64,000 bases of DNA. It comes from Prochlorococcus sp. RS04. GTDB taxonomy: Bacteria; Cyanobacteriota; Cyanobacteriia; PCC-6307; Cyanobiaceae. This document shows, in pieces, positions 1 to 8,282 of this stretch (positions within the stretch are counted from its first letter, which is position 1; each line of letters opens with the position of its first letter). The stretch is taken from contig NZ_CP018346.1 in NCBI RefSeq assembly GCF_001989455.1, positions 868,001 to 932,000 on the forward strand, written 5' to 3'. The translations under genes were made by a program, and so were the position numbers. The notes below the pieces were generated by a model. The model was given only the letters and a program-made list of their open reading frames with translations, was not told the DNA's origin and did not search any database.

Positions 1-483
1 TTCTAAGCATCTTTTCATAGTACAAGCATGACTATGTTCATTTCCTATATATGATTCTCTTAAATCTGCATGAGCATCAAGTTGAACTAATATCAAATCT
101 GGATATTTTTTTACTAATGCTTCAATTGCACCTCTTGTAATAGAGTGTTCGCCGCCAAGCATAATAGGACTAAGGCGTTTACTAATTAAATAATTTGTTG
201 CTGATTTAACCGATTCAATAACGGACTTTGAGTCATTTTTATCAATTAGTATTGATCCAAAATCAACATACATAATATCCTCTAAATCTTTTTTTATTTT
301 TGGACAATATGTTTCTAAACAATTACTGACTTGTCTAATTGCTTCTGGACCAAATCTCGCTCCTGGTTTAAACGAACATGTCCCGTCATAATTAACTCCA
401 AATATACCAATTGAGCAATTCTCAGGACTTCTTTTTGCTCCCATATAAATTGCATTTTCGTTATCAAATAAATTTTTTGTCAT
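1..483 (-). CDS. speB: agmatinase / ureohydrolase, N-terminal part (cut by window edge)
   Basis: Only the first 161 codons are in the window; the gene runs off the left edge. I translated it from the ATG at 483-481. The protein shows the arginase/agmatinase hallmarks GGEHS near residue 110 and DAHADL near residue 138, whose His and Asp side chains bind the two catalytic manganese ions, followed by HSHAC. The family hydrolyses agmatine to putrescine and urea. The start codon lies 1 nt past the stop of the spermidine synthase gene, so putrescine production and use are encoded together. Agmatinase is preferred over arginase because of this polyamine neighbour, but substrate cannot be proven from a partial sequence. 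Confidence 0.9.
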   Translation of the reverse strand, partial: MTKNLFDNENAIYMGAKRSPENCSIGIFGVNYDGTCSFKPGARFGPEAIRQVSNCLETYCPKIKKDLEDIMYVDFGSILIDKNDSKSVIESVKSATNYLISKRLSPIMLGGEHSITRGAIEALVKKYPDLILVQLDAHADLRESYIGNEHSHACTMKRCLE

Positions 484-484
484 C

Positions 485-1336
485 TTATGAATCTAGTTCT
501 TTTACAATTTTATTTGGCATCATTTTGAATGCTGCATTTTGAAAATTTAAATTCCAAATTTCACATCCTTTTTCTATTTTTACTACTTCATCATAATTTT
601 GTTTTGACAAATTTAGATCTTCTGAAGAAGCAAATGTCCAACTCCAAATACCGCTTGGATATATAGGCACAAAGGAATACATAGTTTCAGAAACTTTAAA
701 TATGTGTTTTAGGGTTTTCAAAATATTTATGTGAATATTTTTGAAGGATTCAGGAGATTCGCTTTGCGTTGCTAATATCCCCCTTGGTGAAAGTATTCTT
801 TTACATTCTTTATAAAAAGAATCTGAAAATAATAAATTTGAAAATTCTGAAGGATCTGAACAATCTATAAATATAACGTCGTAAAAATTATCTCTTGTTT
901 TTTTTACCCATTTAACGCCATCATCAACATGTATTTCTAATCTTTTGTCATTCCATGCTTCACCTCCAATTTCTTTTAGAAATTTTTTAGATATTTTGAT
1001 TACTTCCTCATCAATTTCTACTAGATCAATTTTTGATATTTGAGAATATTTAACGCATTCTCTTACAGTACCACCGTCACCACCGCCAATAATTAGAACA
1101 TTAGGTTTTTCGTCAATGCTACTTAATGCAGGATGCACAAGACACTCATGATAATATTTCTCGTCTTTTAATGATGTCATCCAGCAACCATCTAACATTA
1201 AAGCTTTACCATAATATTCATTTTCAATAACAATAATTTCTTGATATTTTGAGGTTTTTTTAATTAGAATTTTCCCATTTAGCCCGAATCTAGAGCCTTT
1301 ATGATGTTCATCTATCCATGTTGTAATATTTGTCAT
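485..1336 (-). CDS. speE: spermidine synthase (polyamine aminopropyltransferase)
   Basis: This cytosolic enzyme transfers an aminopropyl group from decarboxylated S-adenosylmethionine to putrescine, giving spermidine. The 283-residue length is normal for the family. Visible signatures are YHECLVHPAL near residue 62, the nucleotide-binding GGGDGGTVRE near residue 84 and the catalytic-region IDCSDP near residue 157. Its start overlaps the end of mazG by 4 nt and its stop is 1 nt from speB, so mazG-speE-speB reads as one minus-strand transcript. Clustering with speB strongly supports the polyamine role. Nothing in the sequence is unusual. Confidence 0.96.
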   Translation of the reverse strand: MTNITTWIDEHHKGSRFGLNGKILIKKTSKYQEIIVIENEYYGKALMLDGCWMTSLKDEKYYHECLVHPALSSIDEKPNVLIIGGGDGGTVRECVKYSQISKIDLVEIDEEVIKISKKFLKEIGGEAWNDKRLEIHVDDGVKWVKKTRDNFYDVIFIDCSDPSEFSNLLFSDSFYKECKRILSPRGILATQSESPESFKNIHINILKTLKHIFKVSETMYSFVPIYPSGIWSWTFASSEDLNLSKQNYDEVVKIEKGCEIWNLNFQNAAFKMMPNKIVKELDS

Positions 1337-2220
1337 TTGTTTTTAGGAATTTTTCCCGCTAGTTTTTGTTTGGCTATTTGCCAAAGCCTTTGAAAGTCTT
1401 TAGGAGTTTGTTTTTTAATATTATCTCCTGCATGCTCTTCGACGATTGAAAATCTGTCTAAAAATTTTATATTAGTTTTTTGAAGAGCTGATTCAGGATT
1501 AATCTTTAAAAAGTTTGAGAGATTAAGAAGAGTAAAGTATATATCCCCAAATTCATTTTTTATCTCTGAATCATTTTTACTTTTAATTGCTTCCTTTAAT
1601 TCATTAATCTCTTCTTCTAACTTGTTAAAAATCTCATCAGTACTTTCCCACTTGAAACCATGTTCTTTAACAATATTGGTGATTTTATCTGTTCCAACCG
1701 TTGGCGGTAAATTTTTAATTTTTAAATTTAAGTTTCTACTAATTGAAGATTTCATATGAGGTGCTTCTTTTTCTAAATTTTTTATACTTACCCAAATCTG
1801 TTGTGATTGTTTTAATGATACTTTTTCTTTTTTGTTAAAAATATATGGATGTCTATTAATAATTTTCTTGTTAAGTTTTTTTATAACATCATTTAGTGCA
1901 AATTCTTTTTCTTCGTAACCGATTTCAGCATGAAGCATTACTTGTAATAAAATATCTCCTAACTCCTCACATATATTATCTGCATTTTTTTCATATATCG
2001 CATCTATAAATTCATTACTTTCTTCATACAAAAATGGGATCAACGATACATGAGACTGTATTTTCTGCCATGGGCAGCCCCAAGTTTTATCTTTTAATGC
2101 TTTGATATTAGATATTAAGATTTTAAAACTATTTATAGTCTCTAAATCGGAATTGTTTTCCAATTCATATTTATCGTTTGAAGACATAGGATATATTTTA
2201 TTAATTAAATTTTGCCTCAA
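1333..2220 (-). CDS. mazG: nucleoside triphosphate pyrophosphohydrolase MazG
   Basis: MazG hydrolyses NTPs and dNTPs to monophosphates and pyrophosphate, and is thought to clean up aberrant nucleotides or affect ppGpp levels. The protein has two MazG domains. The first holds GCPWQ near residue 48, EESNEFIDAI near 66 and EELGDILLQ near 85; the second holds GFKWESTDEIFNKLEEE and EFGDIYFTLLNL near residue 224. These are the acidic metal-binding EExxE and ExxD motifs. At 295 residues it is slightly longer than E. coli MazG, and an internal start at MSSNDKYE (residue 12) is possible. It is the first gene of the mazG-speE-speB run. Cyanophages also carry small MazG proteins, but this two-domain form is the cellular type. 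Confidence 0.93.
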   Translation of the reverse strand: MRQNLINKIYPMSSNDKYELENNSDLETINSFKILISNIKALKDKTWGCPWQKIQSHVSLIPFLYEESNEFIDAIYEKNADNICEELGDILLQVMLHAEIGYEEKEFALNDVIKKLNKKIINRHPYIFNKKEKVSLKQSQQIWVSIKNLEKEAPHMKSSISRNLNLKIKNLPPTVGTDKITNIVKEHGFKWESTDEIFNKLEEEINELKEAIKSKNDSEIKNEFGDIYFTLLNLSNFLKINPESALQKTNIKFLDRFSIVEEHAGDNIKKQTPKDFQRLWQIAKQKLAGKIPKNK

Positions 2221-2285
2221 TCATGAAATATTTAAATACTTAGTATAAATTTTTCAACTTCATCTATTAGAATGATTTATTATAA

Positions 2286-2357
<72 letters not shown>

Positions 2358-2372
2358 TTTATTATTTTTCTA

Positions 2373-2714
2373 ATGACTGAGATCGTCAATCTTTCAATCA
2401 GTCAAAGTGCTGCTTCAGAACTATCTAGGCAAGCTTCTTTTGGAGGTTCTCCTGGAGAAATGTCGATTGATTTGGTAGAGGATAAAAATTGTTCCGAAGG
2501 ATGGATGCATATTCAATTAAGGCCAGGTACACGTAATGGATCCCCTATTTCAAGAACTGAAGGAGTAACTTTATATGCGGATCTAAAAAAGTTTAATTTA
2601 CTGAAAGATTTAAAATTAGATTATTACGGTGATTTGAGCGGTGGTGGATTTCTTATTTCAACACCAAAAAATGCAAAACGTTGTTCTTGTGGTTCTGGTT
2701 TCAAACTTTTGTAG
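2373..2714 (+). CDS. IscA/HesB-like (A-type carrier fold) protein
   Basis: The 113-residue protein ends with the motif CSCGSGFKLL, which resembles the C-terminal CGCGxSF of A-type iron-sulfur carriers such as IscA, SufA and HesB. The N-terminal part (LSISQSAASELSRQA) also matches the start of that fold. The first conserved ligand cysteine seems absent: the strand that usually carries it reads QLRPGTRNGSPIS. The only other cysteine, in DKNCSEGW, lies earlier. An upstream in-frame extension would begin inside tRNA-Val and is discarded; the ATG at 2373 is the first one after the tRNA. The protein probably belongs to the IscA-like family, but its capacity to bind a cluster is doubtful. Confidence 0.75.
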   Translation: MTEIVNLSISQSAASELSRQASFGGSPGEMSIDLVEDKNCSEGWMHIQLRPGTRNGSPISRTEGVTLYADLKKFNLLKDLKLDYYGDLSGGGFLISTPKNAKRCSCGSGFKLL

Positions 2715-2719
2715 AATGG

Positions 2720-2827
2720 ATGTGTCTTTTTTGCAAACTAATATTATTTTCAATAATTAGCTGCTCTCAAGATAAAATAAACAAAAAGTTTATTGAAATA
2801 AAATTTGCACATGACAGAGATGAATGA
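2720..2827 (+). CDS. possible 35-residue lipoprotein-like small ORF
   Basis: I translated this ORF by hand from the ATG at 2720. It reads MCLFCKLILFSIISCS at the N-terminus, which resembles a lipoprotein signal with a lipobox-like IISC, followed by a short charged tail ending HDRDE. It begins 5 nt after the IscA-like gene stops and its end overlaps the valS start region by 17 nt in another frame. Such overlap can reflect translational coupling. The hydrophobic start may be chance in AT-rich DNA, and no function can be assigned. Confidence 0.3.
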   Translation: MCLFCKLILFSIISCSQDKINKKFIEIKFAHDRDE

Positions 2828-5573
2828 TCAATTATCTTTAGAGAATTATTCACCTTTTGAAGTAGAGAAAAAGTGGCAAGAAAAATGGGAAAGTCTAAAG
2901 GCGTTTAGTCCTAACCCTGAGGATGATGGGAAGCCTTTTTGTGTTGTTATTCCGCCACCAAATGTAACTGGATCTTTGCATATGGGGCATGCATTTAATA
3001 CGGCTTTGATAGATGTTGTAGTACGTTTTCAAAGACTTTTAGGGAAGAATGTTTTATGTTTACCCGGAACTGATCATGCTTCAATAGCTGTTCAAACTAT
3101 TCTCGAAAAACAATTAAAAAGTGAAGGCAAAACAAGCGAGGATATTGGAAGAGATGAATTTCTTAAAAGAGCATGGAACTGGAAAGAACAAAGTGGCGGA
3201 AGAATAGTTTCTCAATTAAAAAGGATAGGATATTCAGTTGACTGGACTAGAGAAAGATTTACTCTTGATCAAAAATTAAATGAAGCAGTTATTGAGGCTT
3301 TTAATATTCTCTATAAAAAGAATTTAATTTATAGAGGCGAATATTTGGTTAATTGGTGCCCTGAATCTCAATCTGCCGTAAGTGATCTTGAAGTTGAAAT
3401 GCAAGAAGTAAATGGTCATTTATGGCATTTTAAATACCCTTTACTTTCTGCAAGTGGTGAACTGTTAGATAAGTACTTAGAAGTTGCAACAACAAGACCA
3501 GAAACTCTTTTGGGTGATACTGCTTTGGCAGTTAATCCTGATGATAATAGATATAAAGAATTTATTGGTGTCAAAGTAAAAGTCCCTTTCGTTGATAGAG
3601 AAATACCAATTATCGCTGATTCACATGTTGATAAAGATTTTGGTACTGGTTGTGTGAAGGTTACTCCAGCCCATGATCCAAATGATTTTGCAATAGGAAA
3701 AAGGCATAATTTAAAACAGATTAATGTAATGAACAAAGATGGAACTTTAAATATTAATGCAGGTATTTTTCAAAATTTAGATAGATATGAGGCTAGAAAG
3801 AAAATTATCAAAGAATTGGATAATTTAGGCCTTTTGACAAAGATAGAAGATTATAAACATACTGTTCCTTTTTCTGATAGAGGTAAGGTGCCAATTGAAC
3901 CTTTGTTGTCAACACAATGGTTTTTGAAAATGGATGATATATCGCAAGGATGTCTTAATGAAATTGATTCTAAAAAACCATCGTTTATTCCTCCACGCTG
4001 GGAGAAAGTTTATAAGGATTGGTTAGAGAATATTAATGATTGGTGTATCAGTCGGCAATTATGGTGGGGGCACCAAATTCCAGCCTGGTATGTTTTAGAT
4101 GAATCTCAAGACTCAATAGAACAAAATACTCCATATATCGTTGCAAGAAATGAAGAGGATGCCTTAATCGAAGCTAATAAAAAATTTGGATTAAATATTA
4201 AATTGGTTCGTGATAAAGATGTTTTGGATACATGGTTTTCAAGTGGTTTATGGCCTTTTTCAACCCTTGGTTGGCCAAATACAAATGATCCGGATTTTAA
4301 AAAATGGTATCCAAATAGTGTTCTTGTTACTGGTTTCGATATTATTTTCTTCTGGGTGGCAAGAATGACAATGATGGGGAATACTTTTACAAACAATATT
4401 CCTTTTAAGGATGTTTATATTCATGGTCTAGTTCGAGATGAAAACAATAAAAAAATGAGTAAAAGTTCAGGTAATGGTATTGATCCAATACTATTAATTG
4501 ATAAATATGGTTCTGATGCTCTACGATTTGCTTTAATTCGAGAAGTTGCAGGCGCTGGACAGGATATCAGGCTTGATTTTGATAGGAAAAAAGATACGTC
4601 TTCAACTGTTGAAGCTTCAAGAAATTTTGCGAATAAACTATGGAATGCAACTAAATTTGTGTTAATTAATAAAACTTTTAATAATAATTATTTGCTTAAT
4701 GAGAGTGATGTAACTTCTTTAGAGTTATGTGATAAGTGGATTTTATCGAAATTGAATCAGGTAAATATAAAAGTCGCTGCTTTGTTGAAAGAATATAAAT
4801 TGGGAGAATCTGCGAAACTTCTATATGAATTTACTTGGAATGATTTTTGTGACTGGTATGTAGAATTTGCTAAACAAAGGTTCAATAATAAAGAAAATAA
4901 AAATAGACAAATATCTGAAAAAGTTTTAATAAAAGTGCTCAATGATATTTTGGTAATGATTCATCCTTTTATGCCGCACATTACTGAGGAACTTTGGCAT
5001 GTGCTGCAACAAAAACCAGATAATGCATTATTATCTCTCCAAAAATGGCCAATTCACGAAAATAAATTTGTTGACAATAAGCTTGATAATTCCTTTCGGC
5101 AACTTTTTGAAATTATTAGGCTGATTAGAAATTTGAGAGCTGAATTAGGTCTTAAGCCATCAGAAAAAGGTCCTGTATATTTAATTTCAGATAATGATGA
5201 ATTGATTAATTTTTTAAAAACTTTAGTTGATGATATTCAAACCTTAACTAAATCTTCTGAAGTATTTATTTTTAAAACTAATGTTGTTGATAAAAAAGAG
5301 TTTGCTAAATCTTTTTCCGGGATAATTAGTGATTTAGAGGTTTACTTACCTTTTCAGGATTTTGTAAATATAGATGCATTAAAGGAAAGGTTAACAAAGG
5401 ATTTAAAAAAGGTGACTATTGAATTAGACAATTTAAATAAGAGATTATCTAATAAAAATTTCGTTGATAAGGCTCCAAAAGATATTGTTGATGAGTGCAG
5501 ATTTAAATTAAATGAGGGTTCGGTACAACAGGAAAGAATTACTAAAAAACTCGAACTTTTGAATTTAGAATGA
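2811..5573 (+). CDS. valS: valyl-tRNA synthetase
   Basis: This class I aminoacyl-tRNA synthetase charges tRNA-Val. The HIGH motif appears as LHMGHAF near residue 56 and the KMSKS motif as KKMSKSSGNG near residue 548. The editing (CP1) domain is recognisable from TTRPETLLGDTALAV. The C-terminus is a coiled-coil arm rich in Leu and Lys, typical of ValRS. The open frame extends to a TTG at 2805, but the ATG at 2811 or the next one at 2820 is a better start, giving about 920 residues. A tRNA-Val gene lies just upstream on the same strand. The stop overlaps the next gene by 4 nt. Confidence 0.98.
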   Translation: MTEMNDQLSLENYSPFEVEKKWQEKWESLKAFSPNPEDDGKPFCVVIPPPNVTGSLHMGHAFNTALIDVVVRFQRLLGKNVLCLPGTDHASIAVQTILEKQLKSEGKTSEDIGRDEFLKRAWNWKEQSGGRIVSQLKRIGYSVDWTRERFTLDQKLNEAVIEAFNILYKKNLIYRGEYLVNWCPESQSAVSDLEVEMQEVNGHLWHFKYPLLSASGELLDKYLEVATTRPETLLGDTALAVNPDDNRYKEFIGVKVKVPFVDREIPIIADSHVDKDFGTGCVKVTPAHDPNDFAIGKRHNLKQINVMNKDGTLNINAGIFQNLDRYEARKKIIKELDNLGLLTKIEDYKHTVPFSDRGKVPIEPLLSTQWFLKMDDISQGCLNEIDSKKPSFIPPRWEKVYKDWLENINDWCISRQLWWGHQIPAWYVLDESQDSIEQNTPYIVARNEEDALIEANKKFGLNIKLVRDKDVLDTWFSSGLWPFSTLGWPNTNDPDFKKWYPNSVLVTGFDIIFFWVARMTMMGNTFTNNIPFKDVYIHGLVRDENNKKMSKSSGNGIDPILLIDKYGSDALRFALIREVAGAGQDIRLDFDRKKDTSSTVEASRNFANKLWNATKFVLINKTFNNNYLLNESDVTSLELCDKWILSKLNQVNIKVAALLKEYKLGESAKLLYEFTWNDFCDWYVEFAKQRFNNKENKNRQISEKVLIKVLNDILVMIHPFMPHITEELWHVLQQKPDNALLSLQKWPIHENKFVDNKLDNSFRQLFEIIRLIRNLRAELGLKPSEKGPVYLISDNDELINFLKTLVDDIQTLTKSSEVFIFKTNVVDKKEFAKSFSGIISDLEVYLPFQDFVNIDALKERLTKDLKKVTIELDNLNKRLSNKNFVDKAPKDIVDECRFKLNEGSVQQERITKKLELLNLE

Positions 5574-6166
5574 ATATATTTCTTGAAAATATTTATAATT
5601 TGTCTTTTTTTTTTAATACTGGAATTGGGATCTTTTCGTTTGTTTGTATTTATATTTTAATTGTTTTATTAATACTTCCAGCTTCTTGGTTATCTTTATT
5701 ATCAGGTTTTTTATATGGCTCATATTTAGGATCAATTATTGTTTTCATTTCCGCTTCAATAGGAGCATCAGTTGCTTTTTTTGTATCTAAAAGTTTTTTT
5801 GCAAAAAAGTTAAAAAATCTTTTTAGCCGTTATCCAAAATTAAGTGTCATGGAAAAAATAGTAGAAAAAGGCGGATTTAAATTAATTTTTTTAGCGAGAT
5901 TATCGCCGATATTTCCCTTCAGTATTCTTAATTATTTTTATGGTTTGAATAATGTTAAATTTAGAGATTTCGCTCTTGGCCTTATTGGAATAATTCCAGG
6001 CACTTTTCTTTATTGCTCAATAGGTAGTTTGGCAAAAAGTATTCAGGAGTTAAAAAATGTGCAATCACCAAATAATTTATATATTACTAGCATTGGTATT
6101 ATTTCAACTTTTTTAGTTGTATATTTCTCAGCTAAATACTCCAGAGAATATTTTGAAAAATCCTAA
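5570..6166 (+). CDS. DedA/TVP38-TMEM64 (SNARE-associated) family membrane protein
   Basis: The 198-residue protein has about five hydrophobic segments. It carries the family landmarks: FFVSKSFFAKKLKNLF after the second segment, the conserved RLSPIFPFSILNYFYGL near residues 107-123, and PGTFLYCSIGSLAKSI. Members sit in the cytoplasmic or thylakoid membrane and some DedA relatives move phospholipid carriers across the bilayer, but the substrate of this subgroup is not established. Its ATG lies inside the valS stop (ATGA overlap), so it is translated from the valS mRNA. It may serve envelope lipid homeostasis; that is inference. Confidence 0.85.
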   Translation: MNIFLENIYNLSFFFNTGIGIFSFVCIYILIVLLILPASWLSLLSGFLYGSYLGSIIVFISASIGASVAFFVSKSFFAKKLKNLFSRYPKLSVMEKIVEKGGFKLIFLARLSPIFPFSILNYFYGLNNVKFRDFALGLIGIIPGTFLYCSIGSLAKSIQELKNVQSPNNLYITSIGIISTFLVVYFSAKYSREYFEKS

Positions 6167-6170
6167 GAAT

Positions 6171-6323
6171 TTACTCTTTAATATTCCAATCTCTAATTGA
6201 TGCAATTAAGATAAACCACAACAGTCTAAATTTACCTAGTAAGGTTTTGTTTGCTTCTAATTCGATGTATTTTGCTTGTCCGCAAGGTGTTTTTATGAAG
6301 TTGAAAACTGTTTTCTTCGTCAT
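6171..6323 (-). CDS. 50-residue small protein of unknown function
   Basis: I translated this from the ATG at 6323-6321 to a TAA at 6173-6171. The protein starts MTKKTVFNFIKTPCGQAKYI, continues with ELEANKTLLGKFRLLWFILI and ends ASIRDWNIKE. It is basic, with a hydrophobic patch FRLLWFILIASI near residues 32-43 that could contact a membrane. The composition is protein-like rather than random and the stop lies 4 nt from the convergent DedA-type gene. It resembles small conserved proteins of marine picocyanobacteria, but I do not recognise a named family. It lies 116 nt downstream of the ligase gene on the same strand and may share its transcript. Confidence 0.6.
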   Translation of the reverse strand: MTKKTVFNFIKTPCGQAKYIELEANKTLLGKFRLLWFILIASIRDWNIKE

Positions 6324-6439
6324 AAGTCTCTCAAAAAGTATTGATAATTATTCTTATATTTTATAGCCAATATTTTTATTTTTTTATTTAAAAACCACAT
6401 TTTTCTTTGACTACTTTGTTGAATATTATTTTTTAAAAT

Positions 6440-7768
6440 TTAAACTTTTTCTCCAGCTTTAAATCCTCTAAAGCATTTGAATCTAGGAAATCTAAGACTA
6501 AAAGCTACCGCATCCTTGGATTTCGTTTTAGCATCAGCTCTGATTTCTACAAGTTGACCTATAAGTTGACTCCGTTTTGACCAATATTCTTGACGTTGGA
6601 TATCACTAAATCCGCTTCCGCAACTAAGACTGTATTCATACCCATCATCTTCCCCTTCTACTAGGACAGCTCCTAGTCTACCTTTATTGCGACCTGTTCC
6701 TTCCTCAACCGATACAACCTTTAAAGTGACTTCAATGAAAGGTTTTGCTTTTAACCAACTGTGTGTTCTTTTACATTCATACATAGCATCGGGATCTTTA
6801 ATCATTACTCCTTCATATCCACCTTCCACGGCAGCTTTATTCAGCTCTACAAATCTTTTTTGTCCCTTAATGGTGTCGAGATCTACATTTTCCCATTCAA
6901 GTGTTTTTATATGTCTTAGAAGCATAGAATGTTTTGCTACCCATTCTTTTACTAATAAACTTCTTGCTTTTTGACTAGTGTTCCATCTCCCTTTTTGGAA
7001 GTATTCAAGGGGACATAAGTCAAATAGGTGGAGAACTGCGTCTTTTGTTTGTTTGCCATCTTTTCTATGAACCTGTTTCATTAAATCCTGAAAGTTAGCA
7101 CTCATTACTTCACCATCTAGGACTAAGTCATGGGGAGCAGGATCTTCTTTTAACACGTTTTCTATTTCTGAGATAATATGACCAAAATTATGGAATTGTT
7201 TCCCATTACGAGAAAACATTTCTACTTTATTTTGTCTAATAATAGTTAAGACGCGCACTCCATCTAATTTGATTTCAATTTGCTTTTTTCCTATCATTTT
7301 TTTTTCATGATTTGCACTGTCATGAGCTAAGGGACATGAAAAAATAGGAATCGCATATTTGGGAAATTTCTTGGCTATCTTGTTGATTGTTTTTTCAGAT
7401 ACACCACATCTAAGATCTTTAATTAAAACTCGTCTATAAAATCCATTCCACTCTTCTTTTTTGGCAGATTCCATAGCCGTAATAATTGCATCGCGAGCAG
7501 CGTGACCTGTAAGTTCTCTTTGAATAAGCTTATTTGCTAATACCCTAAAATCTTTCCATAAAAAATTTTGACTTTTTTCATTCTCTTTTTCAGGAACAAT
7601 TTTTACACCAAAAGTTACCAATGGATCAAGTGCCATACGGATTCCTTCAAAAAAATCATCTAGACCTTGATCCATTGCTTCTGAGATGATTTTTTCTTTA
7701 TCTAATCTACTTGGATGTAATTCTAATTGATGTATTATCTCTTCTTTAAACAATTCTTTTTGCCTCAC
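6440..7768 (-). CDS. ATP-dependent DNA ligase, phage-like type
   Basis: The enzyme seals DNA nicks through a lysine-AMP intermediate. All nucleotidyltransferase motifs are visible: motif I EIKLDGVRV with the adenylated Lys167, motif Ia SRNGK (186-190), motif III LVLDGEV (215-221), motif IV EGGYEGVMIKDP (315-326) and motif V WLKAKP (338-343). An OB-fold domain follows, and an N-terminal helical domain with LRCGVSEKTINKIAKKF resembles that of T4-like phage ligases. It has 442 residues and a GTG start. Bacteria normally rely on NAD-dependent LigA, so this is an extra ligase, perhaps for repair or acquired from a virus. The gene for a membrane-anchored protein ends 9 nt upstream. Confidence 0.9.
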   Translation of the reverse strand: MRQKELFKEEIIHQLELHPSRLDKEKIISEAMDQGLDDFFEGIRMALDPLVTFGVKIVPEKENEKSQNFLWKDFRVLANKLIQRELTGHAARDAIITAMESAKKEEWNGFYRRVLIKDLRCGVSEKTINKIAKKFPKYAIPIFSCPLAHDSANHEKKMIGKKQIEIKLDGVRVLTIIRQNKVEMFSRNGKQFHNFGHIISEIENVLKEDPAPHDLVLDGEVMSANFQDLMKQVHRKDGKQTKDAVLHLFDLCPLEYFQKGRWNTSQKARSLLVKEWVAKHSMLLRHIKTLEWENVDLDTIKGQKRFVELNKAAVEGGYEGVMIKDPDAMYECKRTHSWLKAKPFIEVTLKVVSVEEGTGRNKGRLGAVLVEGEDDGYEYSLSCGSGFSDIQRQEYWSKRSQLIGQLVEIRADAKTKSKDAVAFSLRFPRFKCFRGFKAGEKV

Positions 7769-7777
7769 AAGAAATTA

Positions 7778-8197
7778 TTAATTCACTTTTGCTATTCTGT
7801 CTATTTTCCAATCATTGTCAGTTTTTGCAAAAGTAAAATCTAATGGGAGCTCATCTTGTTTATCCTCTGATTTTAAATTCAAAGTTATTATAATTTGATC
7901 TTCTTGGACTCTAGGCCTTCCTGATTTTAAATTTCTGTATTTATTGAGATTTAAACTAGCTAAGAATTTAAGAAAGTCTTGGCGCTTCACATGAGTTTTA
8001 TAAGTTTTTGTAGTCAAACCATAAGCTGCATCAATTCTGCCAGCAGCTATTTGATCAAAAAACTTTCTTACTAATGGATTAATTCCTCTTGCGCTTATAA
8101 CTAATTTGACTGCATTAAAAGTCCAAAAAGAAACTAGTACAGCTCCGCCAACTAATAGTGCTTTAATTCCTATATCTTTAACTAGTGTTGCATCCAT
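7778..8197 (-). CDS. membrane-anchored protein with NTF2-like soluble domain, unknown function
   Basis: The 139-residue protein has one hydrophobic segment at about residues 10-31 (IKALLVGGAVLVSFWTFNAV) and then a soluble domain. The soluble part has the pattern of small DUF4019/DUF4864-like folds: NPLVRKFFDQIAAGRIDAAY, a QDFLKFL helix and a final strand DNDWKIDRIAKV. This assignment is by general pattern only. It precedes the ATP-dependent ligase on the same strand with a 9-nt gap, so the two are probably cotranscribed, but a functional link is not evident. Confidence 0.7.
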   Translation of the reverse strand: MDATLVKDIGIKALLVGGAVLVSFWTFNAVKLVISARGINPLVRKFFDQIAAGRIDAAYGLTTKTYKTHVKRQDFLKFLASLNLNKYRNLKSGRPRVQEDQIIITLNLKSEDKQDELPLDFTFAKTDNDWKIDRIAKVN

Positions 8198-8282
8198 GTT
8201 GATTTAAGTTTTTTATTACTTTAAGAAAAGAAATCGTTTTTGATGGCTTTTTTTGTCAAAATAATACTAATTTTAATCCATA

